Of a stretch of DNA of 64,000 nucleotides, positions 36,009 to 45,918 are shown piece after piece. The position numbers and the translations under genes are program-made. Position 1 is the first letter of the stretch; the number at the start of each line of letters is the position of its first letter. Below the pieces are notes generated by a model. It was not told where the DNA came from. It made no database searches and saw nothing but the letters and a program-made list of their open reading frames with translations. The stretch is from Telmatospirillum siberiense (lineage in GTDB: Bacteria > Pseudomonadota > Alphaproteobacteria > Rhodospirillales > Magnetospirillaceae): positions 63,309-127,308 of the forward strand of contig NZ_PIUM01000007.1 of assembly GCF_002845745.1 (NCBI RefSeq), read 5' to 3'.

Positions 36009-37037
36009 GTGAGGCGAGTGACGGTCCATGACGTGGCGGCCGAAGCCGGGGTTAGCCTGGCCACCGTGGATCGGGTGATCAACGGCCGGAAGGGCGTGAG
36101 CGCGACAACCGTTCAGCGTGTCAACAAGGTGATCGAGCGGCTTGACTTTCGTCGTGACGTCTTCGCGGCCAGTCTGGCCACCAGCCGCGAATACCGGTTC
36201 AAGTTCGTCCTGCCGGAGGTGGCCGGCAACACTTTCATGACCCATCTCGGGCAGCAGGTGCGGACCGCCGCCCGCCGCCTGGCCGATCAGCGCATCCTGG
36301 TAAGCGAGATCCATTATCGCGAATTCGACAGCGTCGATCTTTGTCGGGTGCTGGGCTGCATCGATCTTGCTGAAACCATGGGTGTGGCGGTCGTCGCCAT
36401 CGACACGCCGGAGGTCCGTGAAGCCATCGATGCCCTGGTCGAGCGCGGCATCGGGGTGGTGACCCTGGTTTCCGACGTCACGCCGTCCCGCCGTCTGGAC
36501 TGTATCGGGATCAACAATCTGGCGGCGGGGCGTGTCGCCGCGTCGCTCCTGGGGCGTTTCCTGGGCGGGCGGACGGGCAGCATAGCGCTGATCGCCGGCT
36601 TTCTGATGTTGGACGATCATGTCGCCCGCCGCCTGGGATTCGAGCAGACCATGCTGCGCGATTTCCCCGGGCAGACCCTCTTGCCGGTGGTCGAAGGGCG
36701 CGACGACAGCCGGGTGACCGCGCCACTGGTCGGCAGCCTGTTGGACGAGCATCCCGACCTGATCGGCCTCTATAGCATGGGAGCGGGGAACCGGGGGATC
36801 ATCGAGGCGCTGGAGAGGCGCGGCCGTCAGCGCGATGTGGCGGTCGTCGCCCATGAGCTGACCCCGCATTCCCGGCGCGCGCTGATCTCCGGGACCTTCG
36901 ACGCGGTTATCCATCAGGAGGCCGGTGACGAAGTGGAAAATGCCGTGCAGACACTGAAGGCGTTCAGCGACGGGCGCGCCGGTTTCATTCCACCCCGGGT
37001 ACGCATCGACATATTCGTCCGGGACAACCTGCCGTAA
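36009..37037 (+). CDS. LacI-family regulator of xylose genes
   Basis: A 342-residue regulator. The HTH is MRRVTVHDVAAEAGVSLATVDRVINGRKGVSATTVQRVNKVIERL (residues 1-45), with a Peripla_BP_4-type effector domain after it. The start codon is GTG at 36009, 9 bases after GAGGAG; no upstream ATG fits the HTH better. It replaces the AraC-type XylR found in E. coli; LacI-type control of xyl genes is common in alphaproteobacteria. It should repress xylFGH and xylBA until xylose or a derivative binds; that role is inferred from position. xylB follows after 45 bases. Confidence 0.88.
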   Translation: MRRVTVHDVAAEAGVSLATVDRVINGRKGVSATTVQRVNKVIERLDFRRDVFAASLATSREYRFKFVLPEVAGNTFMTHLGQQVRTAARRLADQRILVSEIHYREFDSVDLCRVLGCIDLAETMGVAVVAIDTPEVREAIDALVERGIGVVTLVSDVTPSRRLDCIGINNLAAGRVAASLLGRFLGGRTGSIALIAGFLMLDDHVARRLGFEQTMLRDFPGQTLLPVVEGRDDSRVTAPLVGSLLDEHPDLIGLYSMGAGNRGIIEALERRGRQRDVAVVAHELTPHSRRALISGTFDAVIHQEAGDEVENAVQTLKAFSDGRAGFIPPRVRIDIFVRDNLP

Positions 37038-37082
37038 CCCCGTTCCCCATGGCGGGAGAAAAGGGAGGCGGCCTGGGAGGCG

Positions 37083-38546
37083 ATGATGTTTGTAGGACTC
37101 GATCTCGGCACTTCTTCCGTCAAAGGGATCCTGATGACCGAAGGTCAGCAGGTCATCGGCAGCGCCAGCGCGCCGCTGACGGTCAGCCGTCCTCATCCCG
37201 GTTGGTCGGAACAGGATCCCGAGGACTGGTGGCGGGCAAGCCTTGCCGTTCTCGACGCGCTGGCGGCGGCGCATCCGGCGGAGATCTGTGCCGTGGAAGG
37301 CATCGGTCTGTCCGGCCAGATGCATGGGGCGACGGTCCTCGATGGCGCGGATCGTCCCTTGCGCCCGGCAATTCTGTGGAACGACACCAGGAGCGCCGCC
37401 GAATGCGTCGCCCTGGAAACGGCATTCCCCGACATCCGGCGGATTACCGGCAATGTCGTCATGCCGGGATTCACCGCGCCGAAGCTGATTTGGCTGGCCC
37501 GGCACGAGCCGGATGTCTTTCGGCGCGTCGAGAAGGTACTGCTGCCCAAGGACTTCATCCGTCTGCGGCTGACCGGTGAGCATGTCAGCGACATGTCGGA
37601 CGCCGCCGGCACCTGTTGGCTGGATGTCGGGCGGCGCGCCTGGTCGGATCAGGCGCTCGAGCATTGCGGATTGTCCCGCCGCCAGATGCCGCGTCTGGTC
37701 GAAGGGGGAGAGGTGTCGGGAACGCTGTTGCCGTCGGTTGCCGCCCGCTACGGCATGACCCGGACGGTGGCCATCGCCGGCGGCGGCGGAGACAACGCGG
37801 CCGCCGCCTGCGGCATTGGCGCCGTTCGACCGGGCGACGCCTTTCTGTCGCTGGGCACGTCGGGAGTCCTGTTCGCCCCGACCGCCCGCTTTGCGCCCAA
37901 CACGGAGGCGGGCGTTCATGCCTTCTGCCACGCCGTTCCGAATATGTGGTGCCAAATGGGCGTGATCCTGGCCGCGACCGACAGTCTGCGCTGGCTGTCG
38001 GACCTGTTCGGCATCGACGCGCCGCAGCTTACGGACGCGCTCGGCGACCGTCTGGGCGGGCCCGGCGAGGCGATGTTCCTGCCCTACCTGGGCGGCGAAC
38101 GGACCCCCCACAACCAGGCTGACTTGCGCGGCGCCTTCGTTGGGCTGGGACACGCGACCGACCGTGGGGCTCTGACCCGCGCGGTGATGGAGGGCGTGGC
38201 CTTCGCCTTCCGGGACTGCCTTCGCGTCCTGGCCGACGCCGGCACCGAGATCCCCCGCGCCTGGGCTGTGGGGGGCGGTTCCCAGTCGCGGTTGTGGTTG
38301 AAGATTATCGCGACGGTTCTCGACCGGCCGCTGGATCTGCCCGCCGGGGGCGAACTTGGGGCGGCCTTCGGTGCGGCAAGGCTGGCGCTGTGCGCGGTTC
38401 GTCAGGCCGACACAAGCAGCGTTTGCACGCCTCCTCCCGTGGCCGCGACCATCGCTCCCGACCGGGAGTGGACCGCGGCCTATGACGACGCCTATGGGCG
38501 TTACCGTCGGCTCTACCCCGCACTCAAGGAGTTCGCCCAATCATGA
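37083..38546 (+). CDS. xylB: Xylulokinase
   Basis: A 487-residue FGGY-family sugar kinase that makes D-xylulose 5-phosphate from D-xylulose and ATP. The N-terminal [15 protein letters not shown] binds phosphate, [11 protein letters not shown] contains the substrate loop typical of xylulokinases, and the C-terminal ATP site [12 protein letters not shown] is present. Length agrees with E. coli XylB (484). The stop overlaps the xylA start in ATGA. The order regulator, xylB, xylA suggests one transcription unit. No truncation is visible. Confidence 0.95.
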   Translation: MMFVGLDLGTSSVKGILMTEGQQVIGSASAPLTVSRPHPGWSEQDPEDWWRASLAVLDALAAAHPAEICAVEGIGLSGQMHGATVLDGADRPLRPAILWNDTRSAAECVALETAFPDIRRITGNVVMPGFTAPKLIWLARHEPDVFRRVEKVLLPKDFIRLRLTGEHVSDMSDAAGTCWLDVGRRAWSDQALEHCGLSRRQMPRLVEGGEVSGTLLPSVAARYGMTRTVAIAGGGGDNAAAACGIGAVRPGDAFLSLGTSGVLFAPTARFAPNTEAGVHAFCHAVPNMWCQMGVILAATDSLRWLSDLFGIDAPQLTDALGDRLGGPGEAMFLPYLGGERTPHNQADLRGAFVGLGHATDRGALTRAVMEGVAFAFRDCLRVLADAGTEIPRAWAVGGGSQSRLWLKIIATVLDRPLDLPAGGELGAAFGAARLALCAVRQADTSSVCTPPPVAATIAPDREWTAAYDDAYGRYRRLYPALKEFAQS

Positions 38547-39856
38547 AAACGGCATTCTTTGGCGACATCGCTCCAATTCGTTTCGAAGGACCCGACAGCT
38601 CCAATCCCCTGGCCTATCGCTGGTATCAGCCGGACCGCGTGGTGCTCGGCAAGCGGATGGAGGATCACTTGCGCTTCGCCGTCTGCTATTGGCACAGCTT
38701 CTGCCTGACCGGGAGCGATCCGTTCGGTCAGGCGACGTTCGACCGGCCGTGGCAGGGAGGCGACGGCCTGGCCGGCGCGCGGCTGAAGGCCGATGTGGCC
38801 TTCGACGCCTTCGAACTGCTGGGCGTGCCATTCTTTACCTTTCACGATCGGGACGTCGCGCCCGAAGGGGCCGATTTCGCGGAATCGCTGCGCAATTTTC
38901 AGGTCATGGCCGACGTCCTCGCCGGCAAGATCGAGGAGAGCGGCGTCCGCCTGCTTTGGGGAACTGCCAATCTGTTCTCCCATCCGCGCTTCATGGCGGG
39001 TGCGGCGACCAACCCCGATCCGCAGGTCTTTGCCTACGCCGCCGCCACGGTCAAGAATTGCCTCGACGTGACCCGGCGGCTGGGCGGACGGAATTACGTG
39101 CTGTGGGGCGGCCGCGAGGGGTACGAGACGCTGCTCAACACCGACCTCAGGCGCGAACTCGACCAGTTGGGACGTTTCCTCTCCCTGGTCGTCGACTACA
39201 AGCACAAGATTGGTTTCGACGGCACCATTCTGATCGAGCCCAAACCCAAAGAACCGACCAAGCATCAGTACGATTTCGATACCGCGACCGTCTACGGTTT
39301 CCTCAAGCGCTATGGCCTGGAACAGGAGGTCAAGGTCAACATCGAGGCCAACCACGCCATGCTGGCCGGCCACACCTTCGAGCACGAGATCGCGTTGGCC
39401 AACGCGCTGGGGATTTTCGGTTCGCTCGACGTCAATCGTGGTGACGGCCTGTTGGGGTGGGATACGGATCAATTCCCCAACAATGTGGAAGACGTCGCCC
39501 TGCCGCTTTATCACGTGCTGCAAGGGGGCGGCTTCGTCAATGGAGGCCTTAATTTCGACGCCAAGATCCGTCGGCAGTCGATCGACCCCGTCGATCTGCT
39601 GTATGCCCATGTCGGCGGTATCGATATCTGCGCCCGCGCCTTGCTGGTTGCCGCGGAGATGATCGAAAGCGGCCGCCTGGCGGGGCACGTGGCCGACCGC
39701 TACGCCGGATGGGAGACCCCCGAGGGGCAGGCCCTGCTGAAGGGTGAGCTGTCGCTGGCCGATATCGCCGCCGACGTGGAGCGGCGCAACACCGAGCCGC
39801 GCGCACAGTCGGGCCGTCAGGAATATCTGGAAAATATGGTCGCGCGCTATCTGTGA
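38543..39856 (+). CDS. xylA: Xylose isomerase
   Basis: A 437-residue class II xylose isomerase that converts D-xylose to D-xylulose with two divalent metal ions. The N-terminal [23 protein letters not shown], catalytic [11 protein letters not shown] (His and Asp), [13 protein letters not shown], metal ligand region [17 protein letters not shown] and [19 protein letters not shown] are all intact. The length is close to E. coli XylA (440). Together with XylFGH and XylB it carries external xylose to the pentose phosphate pathway. The start overlaps the xylB stop. Confidence 0.97.
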   Translation: MKTAFFGDIAPIRFEGPDSSNPLAYRWYQPDRVVLGKRMEDHLRFAVCYWHSFCLTGSDPFGQATFDRPWQGGDGLAGARLKADVAFDAFELLGVPFFTFHDRDVAPEGADFAESLRNFQVMADVLAGKIEESGVRLLWGTANLFSHPRFMAGAATNPDPQVFAYAAATVKNCLDVTRRLGGRNYVLWGGREGYETLLNTDLRRELDQLGRFLSLVVDYKHKIGFDGTILIEPKPKEPTKHQYDFDTATVYGFLKRYGLEQEVKVNIEANHAMLAGHTFEHEIALANALGIFGSLDVNRGDGLLGWDTDQFPNNVEDVALPLYHVLQGGGFVNGGLNFDAKIRRQSIDPVDLLYAHVGGIDICARALLVAAEMIESGRLAGHVADRYAGWETPEGQALLKGELSLADIAADVERRNTEPRAQSGRQEYLENMVARYL

Positions 39857-39865
39857 TACCGGTGG

Positions 39866-40106
39866 GCCCCCGGGACCCGAGGTAAGAGGGGAAAATGGGC
39901 GGGCAAAAGCCCTTCTCCCCTCGTGGGAGAAGGGTTGGGATGAGGGGGCATCCCGCCGACAGGCGGAAGAAAACTCTCAGGTATCGTGCGACTTTTCCCC
40001 CTCACCCTCCCGCGAGAGCGGGTCCCTCCCTCTCCCACAAGGGGCGAGGGAGAAGACGGTGAAGCCCGGCCTTTTACCCCTCTTACCCCCCGAGGCCCGG
40101 GGGGGG
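39866..40106. repeat. Nested inverted repeat between xylA and the NCS2 permease gene
   Basis: The left border (39866-39904, containing CGAGGTAAGAGGGG and AATGGGCGGGC) and the right border (40064-40106, containing GCCCGGCCTTTTACCCC and TCTTACCCCCCGAGG) are imperfect inverted copies of about 40 bases. Inside are the hairpin CCCTTCTCCC/GGGAGAAGGG (39910-39919 and 39925-39934) and a second inverted copy of it near 40030-40055. It lies between convergent genes and may act as a bidirectional terminator; it is similar in style to dispersed intergenic repeats of alphaproteobacteria. Confidence 0.65.
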
Positions 40107-40124
40107 ACGGAGTACTCAGCGGCC

Positions 40125-41417
40125 TCAGGCGGCCTTTTCGCGCAGCAACTGATAGAGGATGATGGCGCCGAAGGTGGCGGTGCCGATGCCCCCCAGGGTG
40201 AACCCGCCCAGGTGGAGGGTGAGATCGCCGGCCCCGGCGGTCAGGGTGACTGCCGCCGTGATCAGGTTGCGGGGGCTGGAGAAGTCGACCTTGTTCTCCA
40301 CCCAGATGCGTCCCGCCGTGGCCGAGATCAGGCCGAAAATCACCAGTTCCAGACCACCGATGACGGGGCCGGGAATGGTCAGGATCAGCATGCCGAATTT
40401 CGGCGAGAAGCCGAGCACGATGGCGAACAGGCCGGCGACGACGAAGGCCAGGGTCGAGAAGATCTTGGTGGCCGCCATCACGCCCATGTTTTCCGCATAG
40501 GTGGTGACGCCGGTGCCGCCCCCGAAGGCCGAGACGATGGTGGCGATGCCGTCGCCGATGAAGGCGCGTCCCAGATAGGCGTCCAGATTGCGTCCGGTCA
40601 TGGCGCCGATCGCCTTGATATGTCCAAGGTTCTCAGCCACCAGGATGACCGCGATAGGGGCGATCAGCCCCATGGCGGAACCGGAGAAGACCGGTGCGGT
40701 GAAATTCGGCAGGCCGAACCAGGCCGCCTGGGCGACACCGGAAAAGTCGATCGCCTTGCCGAACCCCAATCCGTTGGCCGCGACCAGATAGAGAAGATAG
40801 CTGGCCAGGCCGCCCAAAAGAATCGGCAGGCGCCGGGCCATGCCGGGGGCATAGACGGCGAAACCGCCGACGAAGACGACCGTGGCCAGCCCGATGAAGC
40901 TGTTGAATCCCGATCCGCTGGCGCTTTTCACGGCGAGCGGCGCCAGGTTGAGGCCGATGGCGGCCACCACCGCGCCGGTGACCAGCGGCGGCATCAGCTT
41001 TTCCACCCAGGCATATCCGACGACGGTGACGATGGCGCCGATCAGCACATAGACGACGCCCGCCGCGATGATGCCGCCCAGCGCCAATCCGATGTTGGGA
41101 TTGGGGCCGCTGCCGGCATAGCCGGTCACCGCCATCACCACGGCGATGAAGGCGAAACTCGATCCGAGATAACTGGGCACCCGGCCGCCGACGATCAGAA
41201 AGAAGATCAGGGTGCCGATGCCCGAAAACAGGATCGACACGTTGGGATCGAAGCCCATGATGATCGGAGCCAGCGCGGTCGAGCCGAACATGGCGACCAC
41301 ATGCTGGATTCCGACGATGATGGTCTGCGCCCAGGGTAAACGTTCATCCGGGGCGATGACGCCTCCGGTTTTCAGTTTCCAACACGGTAAAAATCCGTCT
41401 TTCGACGAGTCCGACAT
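40125..41417 (-). CDS. NCS2-family uracil/xanthine permease
   Basis: A 430-residue inner-membrane transporter with about 14 hydrophobic segments. The family motif QHVVAMFGSTALAPIIMGFDP is near residue 35, and ALGGIIAAGVVYVLIGAI and FIAVVMAVTGYAGSGPNPN are typical of UraA/RutG. I chose ATG 41417, with GGGGGAA just upstream, instead of a GTG nine codons earlier that starts within the same patch. No pyrimidine or purine catabolic gene stands next to it, so uracil versus xanthine cannot be decided. It is convergent with xylA. Confidence 0.88.
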   Translation of the reverse strand: MSDSSKDGFLPCWKLKTGGVIAPDERLPWAQTIIVGIQHVVAMFGSTALAPIIMGFDPNVSILFSGIGTLIFFLIVGGRVPSYLGSSFAFIAVVMAVTGYAGSGPNPNIGLALGGIIAAGVVYVLIGAIVTVVGYAWVEKLMPPLVTGAVVAAIGLNLAPLAVKSASGSGFNSFIGLATVVFVGGFAVYAPGMARRLPILLGGLASYLLYLVAANGLGFGKAIDFSGVAQAAWFGLPNFTAPVFSGSAMGLIAPIAVILVAENLGHIKAIGAMTGRNLDAYLGRAFIGDGIATIVSAFGGGTGVTTYAENMGVMAATKIFSTLAFVVAGLFAIVLGFSPKFGMLILTIPGPVIGGLELVIFGLISATAGRIWVENKVDFSSPRNLITAAVTLTAGAGDLTLHLGGFTLGGIGTATFGAIILYQLLREKAA

Positions 41418-41595
41418 GACTTCCCCCAAAAATGATGGGGGCACATTGCCTCAGGACGGGAAGATTCTCAAAACATTCCGCCCTTTTTTGCATTTTTCTC
41501 AGAGATCCTTTGGTTGGCCGGACGAGTTTGGATAGGATCCGCACCTTGCCCCGCCATGGGCTGTTTCCGACCGGGGCCTGCACGGGAATTCTTCG

Positions 41596-42810
41596 ATGGA
41601 CATCGTTTCCTCCGACCGACAATTGCTAAGGCAGGATGCCTTGACCATCGGCCTGATCGGCCTCGCCCATCTGATCAGCCATTTCTTCCAGCTATCGTTG
41701 GCGCCGCTGTTTCCCAGCCTGCATGAGGCTTTTTCCGTCAGCTATCTGGAATTGGGCTCGCTTTCGACGGCCTTCTATCTCACCTCCGGCATCTGTCAGG
41801 CGTTCGCCGGCATTCTGGTCGACCGCTATGGCGCGCGGCCGGCGTTGCTGGCCGGCGTCACGGTGATGGCCGCTTGCGTCGGCTTGTCCGGATTGGTCAC
41901 TGCTTTTTGGATGTTCTATCCGCTGGCGGTTTTGGCGGGCGTCGGCAACAGCGTCTTTCATCCGGCGGATTTTTCCCTGCTTTCGTCGCGCGTTTCGAAG
42001 CAGCGGCTGGGGCGGGCCTATGGGGTGCACGCCTTTTTGGGGACCATCGGGTTCGCCCTGGCGCCCGTGGTGATCGGCGGTCTCTCGGTGACCGTCGGCT
42101 GGCGGGTGGCTTTGCTTTCCGCCGGTCTGTCCGGGCTTGTGGTGATCGCCCTGCTGGTTCGTTACGGCGCGGTCCTGGGCGATCCGGTGGGGCATCGGGA
42201 TGGACTGGATAAACAAAGCGGATCCATTCCCTATGCCCGGCTGATCGCCTCGCCGGCGATCATGATGGCCTTTGGCTACTTTTTGCTGACCGCGTTGGCG
42301 GGAACCGGATTTCAGACCTTTTCAACCGCCTCGCTGATCGAATTTTACGGGGTGAGCCTGCAGACCGCGGCCACCGCGCTGACCGCCTATCTGGTCGGTT
42401 CCGCCCTGGGGATCTTGCTGGGCGGACAACTGGCGGATCGCACCAGCCGCCATGTGGAAGTGGCGATCGGCGGCCTTGCCGTCTGTGCGGCGCTTCTGAT
42501 TGTCGTCGCCGGCGGTTTCATGCCCTTCATCGGGGCTGCGGCGATCGTCTTTTTCGCCGGACTGGCGCAGGGCTGCACCGCGCCTTCGCGCGATATCCTG
42601 GTCAAGAGGGCGACGCCGCCCGGGGCGACCGGCAAGGTGTTCGGGTTCGTCTATTCCGGGCTCGATGCCGGTTCGACCGCGGCCCCGCTGCTGTTTGGCG
42701 CTCTGTTGGACCACCATGCGTTCCATCTGATTTTCCTGGCCATCGGGTTGCTTTACGCTGCTGCGATTTTCTCGGTCCTGACGGTCAGCCGTCGTCCGCA
42801 GGCGTCATGA
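41596..42810 (+). CDS. MFS transporter, fosmidomycin-resistance-like
   Basis: A 404-residue major facilitator protein with about 12 helices. The start of helix 1, IGLIGLAHLISHFFQLSLAPLFPSLHEAF, and the ASP-rich loop DRYGARPALL are typical of the Fsr and related drug or metabolite exporter group. The end of each half is well preserved and no frameshift is visible. It stands alone between the NCS2 permease (divergent) and a GntR-type gene 79 bases downstream. The substrate is unknown. Confidence 0.8.
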   Translation: MDIVSSDRQLLRQDALTIGLIGLAHLISHFFQLSLAPLFPSLHEAFSVSYLELGSLSTAFYLTSGICQAFAGILVDRYGARPALLAGVTVMAACVGLSGLVTAFWMFYPLAVLAGVGNSVFHPADFSLLSSRVSKQRLGRAYGVHAFLGTIGFALAPVVIGGLSVTVGWRVALLSAGLSGLVVIALLVRYGAVLGDPVGHRDGLDKQSGSIPYARLIASPAIMMAFGYFLLTALAGTGFQTFSTASLIEFYGVSLQTAATALTAYLVGSALGILLGGQLADRTSRHVEVAIGGLAVCAALLIVVAGGFMPFIGAAAIVFFAGLAQGCTAPSRDILVKRATPPGATGKVFGFVYSGLDAGSTAAPLLFGALLDHHAFHLIFLAIGLLYAAAIFSVLTVSRRPQAS

Positions 42811-42888
42811 TGCCGCACTTTTTTGATTGCCCCCGACGGCCTGCTCCGGTTCATTTGTTCGTTCGTCTTTGAAAAGTGGTTTGCCGAT

Positions 42889-43614
42889 ATGGGCAACGTC
42901 GATCAACGCCTTCCTCTTTATCAGCGTCTGCGCGATGAAATCGCCGCTCAGATCGCGTCCCACGTCTGGCGGCCGGGAGAGGCCATTCCCACCGAGGCGG
43001 AACTGGCGGCCAGCCACAGTGTCGCCGTCGGAACGGTCAGGAAGGCGATCCAGACGCTGGTGGACGAGGGGCTGGTCGAGCGTTTCCAGGGGCGCGGCAC
43101 CTTCGTTCGCCGGCCGAGTTTCGATTCCTCGCTTTTTCGTTTCCTGCGCTTTCATGGTCCGGAAGGACGTCACGAGGTGCCGGAGAGCAAGATTCTCGAT
43201 CGCTCCGGCCTGATCGGCCCCGACCCGGTGATCAAGGCCTTGCGCCTGCCGACCGGCACCGAGGTGATCCGCCTGTTGCGTCAACGCCTGATCAAGGGAT
43301 GGCCGGTTCTCGCCGAGGAGATCTGGCTGCCGCGCGCCCGTTTCGAACCGATTCTCACCATGCCTCTCGATGAAATGGGCGCCCTGCTTTATCCGGCCTA
43401 TGAAAGGTTCTGCGGCGAAATCGTCGCTTCCGCCGAGGAGACCCTGACGGTGGAGGGGGTGGCCGCCCCCTTCGATACCATCCTCTCGCTGCCGCAGGCA
43501 TCCCCTGTCGTGGTGATCGAGCGATTGGCCTTCGGCTATCATGGGGGACCTTTGGAATGGCGGCGGTCCTGCGCCCCCGCATCGACCTTTCGCTATCACA
43601 TTGAAATTCGCTGA
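42889..43614 (+). CDS. GntR-family regulator, HutC/UTRA type
   Basis: A 241-residue regulator. The winged helix spans about residues 1-70 (LYQRLRDEIAAQIASHVWRPGEAIPTEAELAASHSVAVGTVRKAIQTLVDEGLVERFQGRGTFV) and the UTRA effector domain about 85-240. The start at 42889 gives the usual short N-terminus before PLYQRLRDEI; a longer frame begins further upstream but adds unusual residues. The MFS and amidohydrolase genes follow on the same strand, so it probably controls uptake and use of a ring or lactone compound. The effector is unknown. Confidence 0.87.
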   Translation: MGNVDQRLPLYQRLRDEIAAQIASHVWRPGEAIPTEAELAASHSVAVGTVRKAIQTLVDEGLVERFQGRGTFVRRPSFDSSLFRFLRFHGPEGRHEVPESKILDRSGLIGPDPVIKALRLPTGTEVIRLLRQRLIKGWPVLAEEIWLPRARFEPILTMPLDEMGALLYPAYERFCGEIVASAEETLTVEGVAAPFDTILSLPQASPVVVIERLAFGYHGGPLEWRRSCAPASTFRYHIEIR

Positions 43615-43749
43615 CAATCTCGATTTCACTCCGCGGTTGCTCTTCCTGTCGACACGCCAACCATTGACAATGGGCGGTCGGGCTGGTTCCTTATTCATAT
43701 AAATGACTATCTCTTATGGTCCTGTCGTTTCACGAGGGGGGGAGCCGGC

Positions 43750-45012
43750 ATGTTTCAATGGTATCGGCAGATCACGCCGGTTGAGCAGCGCACCTTCTGG
43801 GCCTGCTTTGGCGGTTGGGCGATGGACGCCCTCGACATGCAGATGTTCGGTCTGGTCATTCCCGCCCTGATCGCCAGTTGGAGCGTCAGCAAGACCGATG
43901 CCGGGCTGATCAGCGGTCTGACCCTCATCACCTCGGCCTTGGGCGGGTGGCTGGGGGGAGCCCTTTCGGACCGGATCGGACGGGTCAAAGCCCTGCAGAT
44001 CGCCATCATCTGGTTCGCCGCCGCGACTTTCCTCGCCGCTTTTTGCCAGAATTTCGAACAGTTGCTGATCCTGAAGGCCATGCAGGGCCTGGGCTTCGGC
44101 GGCGAATGGGCGGCCGGAGCGGTATTGATCGCCGAAATCATCCGCCCTGAGCATCGCGGCAAGGCCCTGGGCACGGTCCAGAGCGGTTGGGCCGTCGGGT
44201 GGGGCGCCGCCGTCCTGCTCTATGCGGCGGTCTTCTCGCTGGTACCGCAGGATCTCGCCTGGCGGGTCATGTTCGGCATCGGTCTGATCCCCGCCCTTCT
44301 GGTCATCTATGTGCAGAGGGCCATCCCCGAGCCCACCAGGGCCGCCGCCGCCACATCCGGTTCCAAACAGGGGTTCACCACCTCGCTGCTGGGCATTTTC
44401 TCCCCCAAAACCCTGCGCGTGACCTTGATCGGCGGTCTTTTCGGTTTCGGCGCGCACGGCGGCTATTACGGCCTGTTCACCTGGCTGCCGACCTTTCTCA
44501 AGACCGAGCGCGGTCTTTCGGTCATGGGCACCGGCCTTTATCTGGGCGTCATCATCGTCGCCTTCGGCTGCGGTTGTCTGGCGGCGGGGCAACTGCTCGA
44601 CCGTATCGGACGCCGGCGGACGGTGGCCCTGTTCGCGGTGGGATGCACGGCGGTCACGGTTTCCTATCTGTTGTTGCCGATCGGCGGTGGGTTGATGCTG
44701 GCCCTGGGCTTCCCCCTCGGTTTCTGCGCGGCGGGCATTCCCGCCAGCATGGGGGCGTTGTTCAACGAGTTGTATCCGGCCGGCATTCGCGGGTCCGGCG
44801 TCGGCTTTTGCTATAATTTCGGCCGAATTCTGGCGGCCGGCCTACCGGTCCTGATCGGCCATATGAGCGGCAGCATGTCTTTGGGGGCGGCCATCGGCAT
44901 CGATGCCAGCATCGCTTACAGTCTCGTCGTTCTGGCCGTCCTCATGCTGCCCGAAACCCGCGGCAAGGCGCTTGACGGGGCGGTCGGCTCGGGAACGTTC
45001 TCAAAAGACTGA
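43750..45012 (+). CDS. MFS metabolite:H+ symporter
   Basis: A 420-residue major facilitator protein of the sugar/metabolite or aromatic acid symporter type, with ACFGGWAMDALDMQMFGLVIPALIASW (the conserved Asp pair of helix 1), DRIGRVKALQ (loop 2-3) and DRIGRRRTVAL (loop 8-9). The start follows CGAGGGGGGGA. Fourteen bases separate it from the amidohydrolase gene, so they are one operon. It likely imports the compound that the hydrolase opens. The exact substrate is unknown. Confidence 0.82.
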   Translation: MFQWYRQITPVEQRTFWACFGGWAMDALDMQMFGLVIPALIASWSVSKTDAGLISGLTLITSALGGWLGGALSDRIGRVKALQIAIIWFAAATFLAAFCQNFEQLLILKAMQGLGFGGEWAAGAVLIAEIIRPEHRGKALGTVQSGWAVGWGAAVLLYAAVFSLVPQDLAWRVMFGIGLIPALLVIYVQRAIPEPTRAAAATSGSKQGFTTSLLGIFSPKTLRVTLIGGLFGFGAHGGYYGLFTWLPTFLKTERGLSVMGTGLYLGVIIVAFGCGCLAAGQLLDRIGRRRTVALFAVGCTAVTVSYLLLPIGGGLMLALGFPLGFCAAGIPASMGALFNELYPAGIRGSGVGFCYNFGRILAAGLPVLIGHMSGSMSLGAAIGIDASIAYSLVVLAVLMLPETRGKALDGAVGSGTFSKD

Positions 45013-45026
45013 CCGAGGAGGACTTT

Positions 45027-45827
45027 GTGGCCATCGATTGCCACGCTCATGTCTTTACGCGCGATTTGCCGCTGGCCGGGGAACGTCGCTACGCCCCCGA
45101 CTACGATGCGACGATCGCGCAATATCTGGCGATGCTCGATGACAACGGCATGTCACACGGCGTGTTGGTGCAGCCGAGTTTTCTCGGCACCGACAACAGC
45201 TATATGCTGGAAGCGCTGACATCGATGCCGTCGCGTCTGCGCGGTATCGCCGTGGTGGCGCCCGATATCGAGACAGATGCCTTGCAGGTCTTGGATCGGC
45301 AAGGTGTCGTCGGAGTGCGCCTCAATCTTCTGGGGAGGCCCGATCCTGTTTTCACTAGCCGGGAATGGAGCCGCCATCTCGGGGATATCTCCCGCCTCGG
45401 CTGGCAGGTCGAGCTGCAGGCGGAGGCCGGCCGTCTACCGGCACTCTTGCCTCCTCTGCTGGCCAGTGGCTGCACCGTGGTCGTCGATCATTTCGGCAAG
45501 CCCGACCCGGTGGCGGGCATCGATGACCCGGGCTTCCGTTACCTTCTGTCGGTCGGCAAAAGCCGCCAGGTCTGGGTGAAGCTGTCGGCGGCCTATCGCA
45601 ATGGCTCCGCCGGCAGGGCGATCGCACAGGCGGCAATTCCCCTACTGAAAGCGGAATTCGGCCTGGATCGATTGGTCTGGGGCAGTGACTGGCCGCACAC
45701 CCAGTTCGAAAGGGTGGCCAATCCGGCCGAGGCCCGTCAAATTCTCAGTATATGGCTGCCCAACGCCGCCGAATGCGACCAGGTTCTGGACGGTTCGCCA
45801 CGCAAGCTGTTTCGCTTCGGGGGATAG
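45027..45827 (+). CDS. Amidohydrolase_2-family lactonase-like protein
   Basis: A 266-residue TIM-barrel metal hydrolase of COG3618, the group that includes 2-pyrone-4,6-dicarboxylate lactonase and sugar lactonases such as L-fuconolactonase. It starts AIDCHAHVFTRDLP, with the metal-binding HxH, and ends with LVWGSDWPHT, whose Asp is catalytic; VDHFGKPDPVAG is a third motif. The start codon is GTG at 45027, 8 bases after GAGGAGG. Its operon partner is the MFS importer. L-fuconate dehydratase is encoded 7 kb further on, which makes a sugar lactone a reasonable guess for the substrate, but not a demonstrated one. Confidence 0.82.
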   Translation: MAIDCHAHVFTRDLPLAGERRYAPDYDATIAQYLAMLDDNGMSHGVLVQPSFLGTDNSYMLEALTSMPSRLRGIAVVAPDIETDALQVLDRQGVVGVRLNLLGRPDPVFTSREWSRHLGDISRLGWQVELQAEAGRLPALLPPLLASGCTVVVDHFGKPDPVAGIDDPGFRYLLSVGKSRQVWVKLSAAYRNGSAGRAIAQAAIPLLKAEFGLDRLVWGSDWPHTQFERVANPAEARQILSIWLPNAAECDQVLDGSPRKLFRFGG

Positions 45828-45918
45828 CTGGTCGAGGACCAGGTGCCGGGAGGCGGGCTCGAAGAGGCAAGCCCGCCTCGGCGATGGCGGCGGTTCCTTG
45901 TGCTGAACCGGTGGAGTT

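Noticed and set aside
35826-38540. A 904-codon minus-strand frame covering the regulator and xylB
   Set aside because: Shadow of two real genes, with no recognised domain and crossing gene borders.
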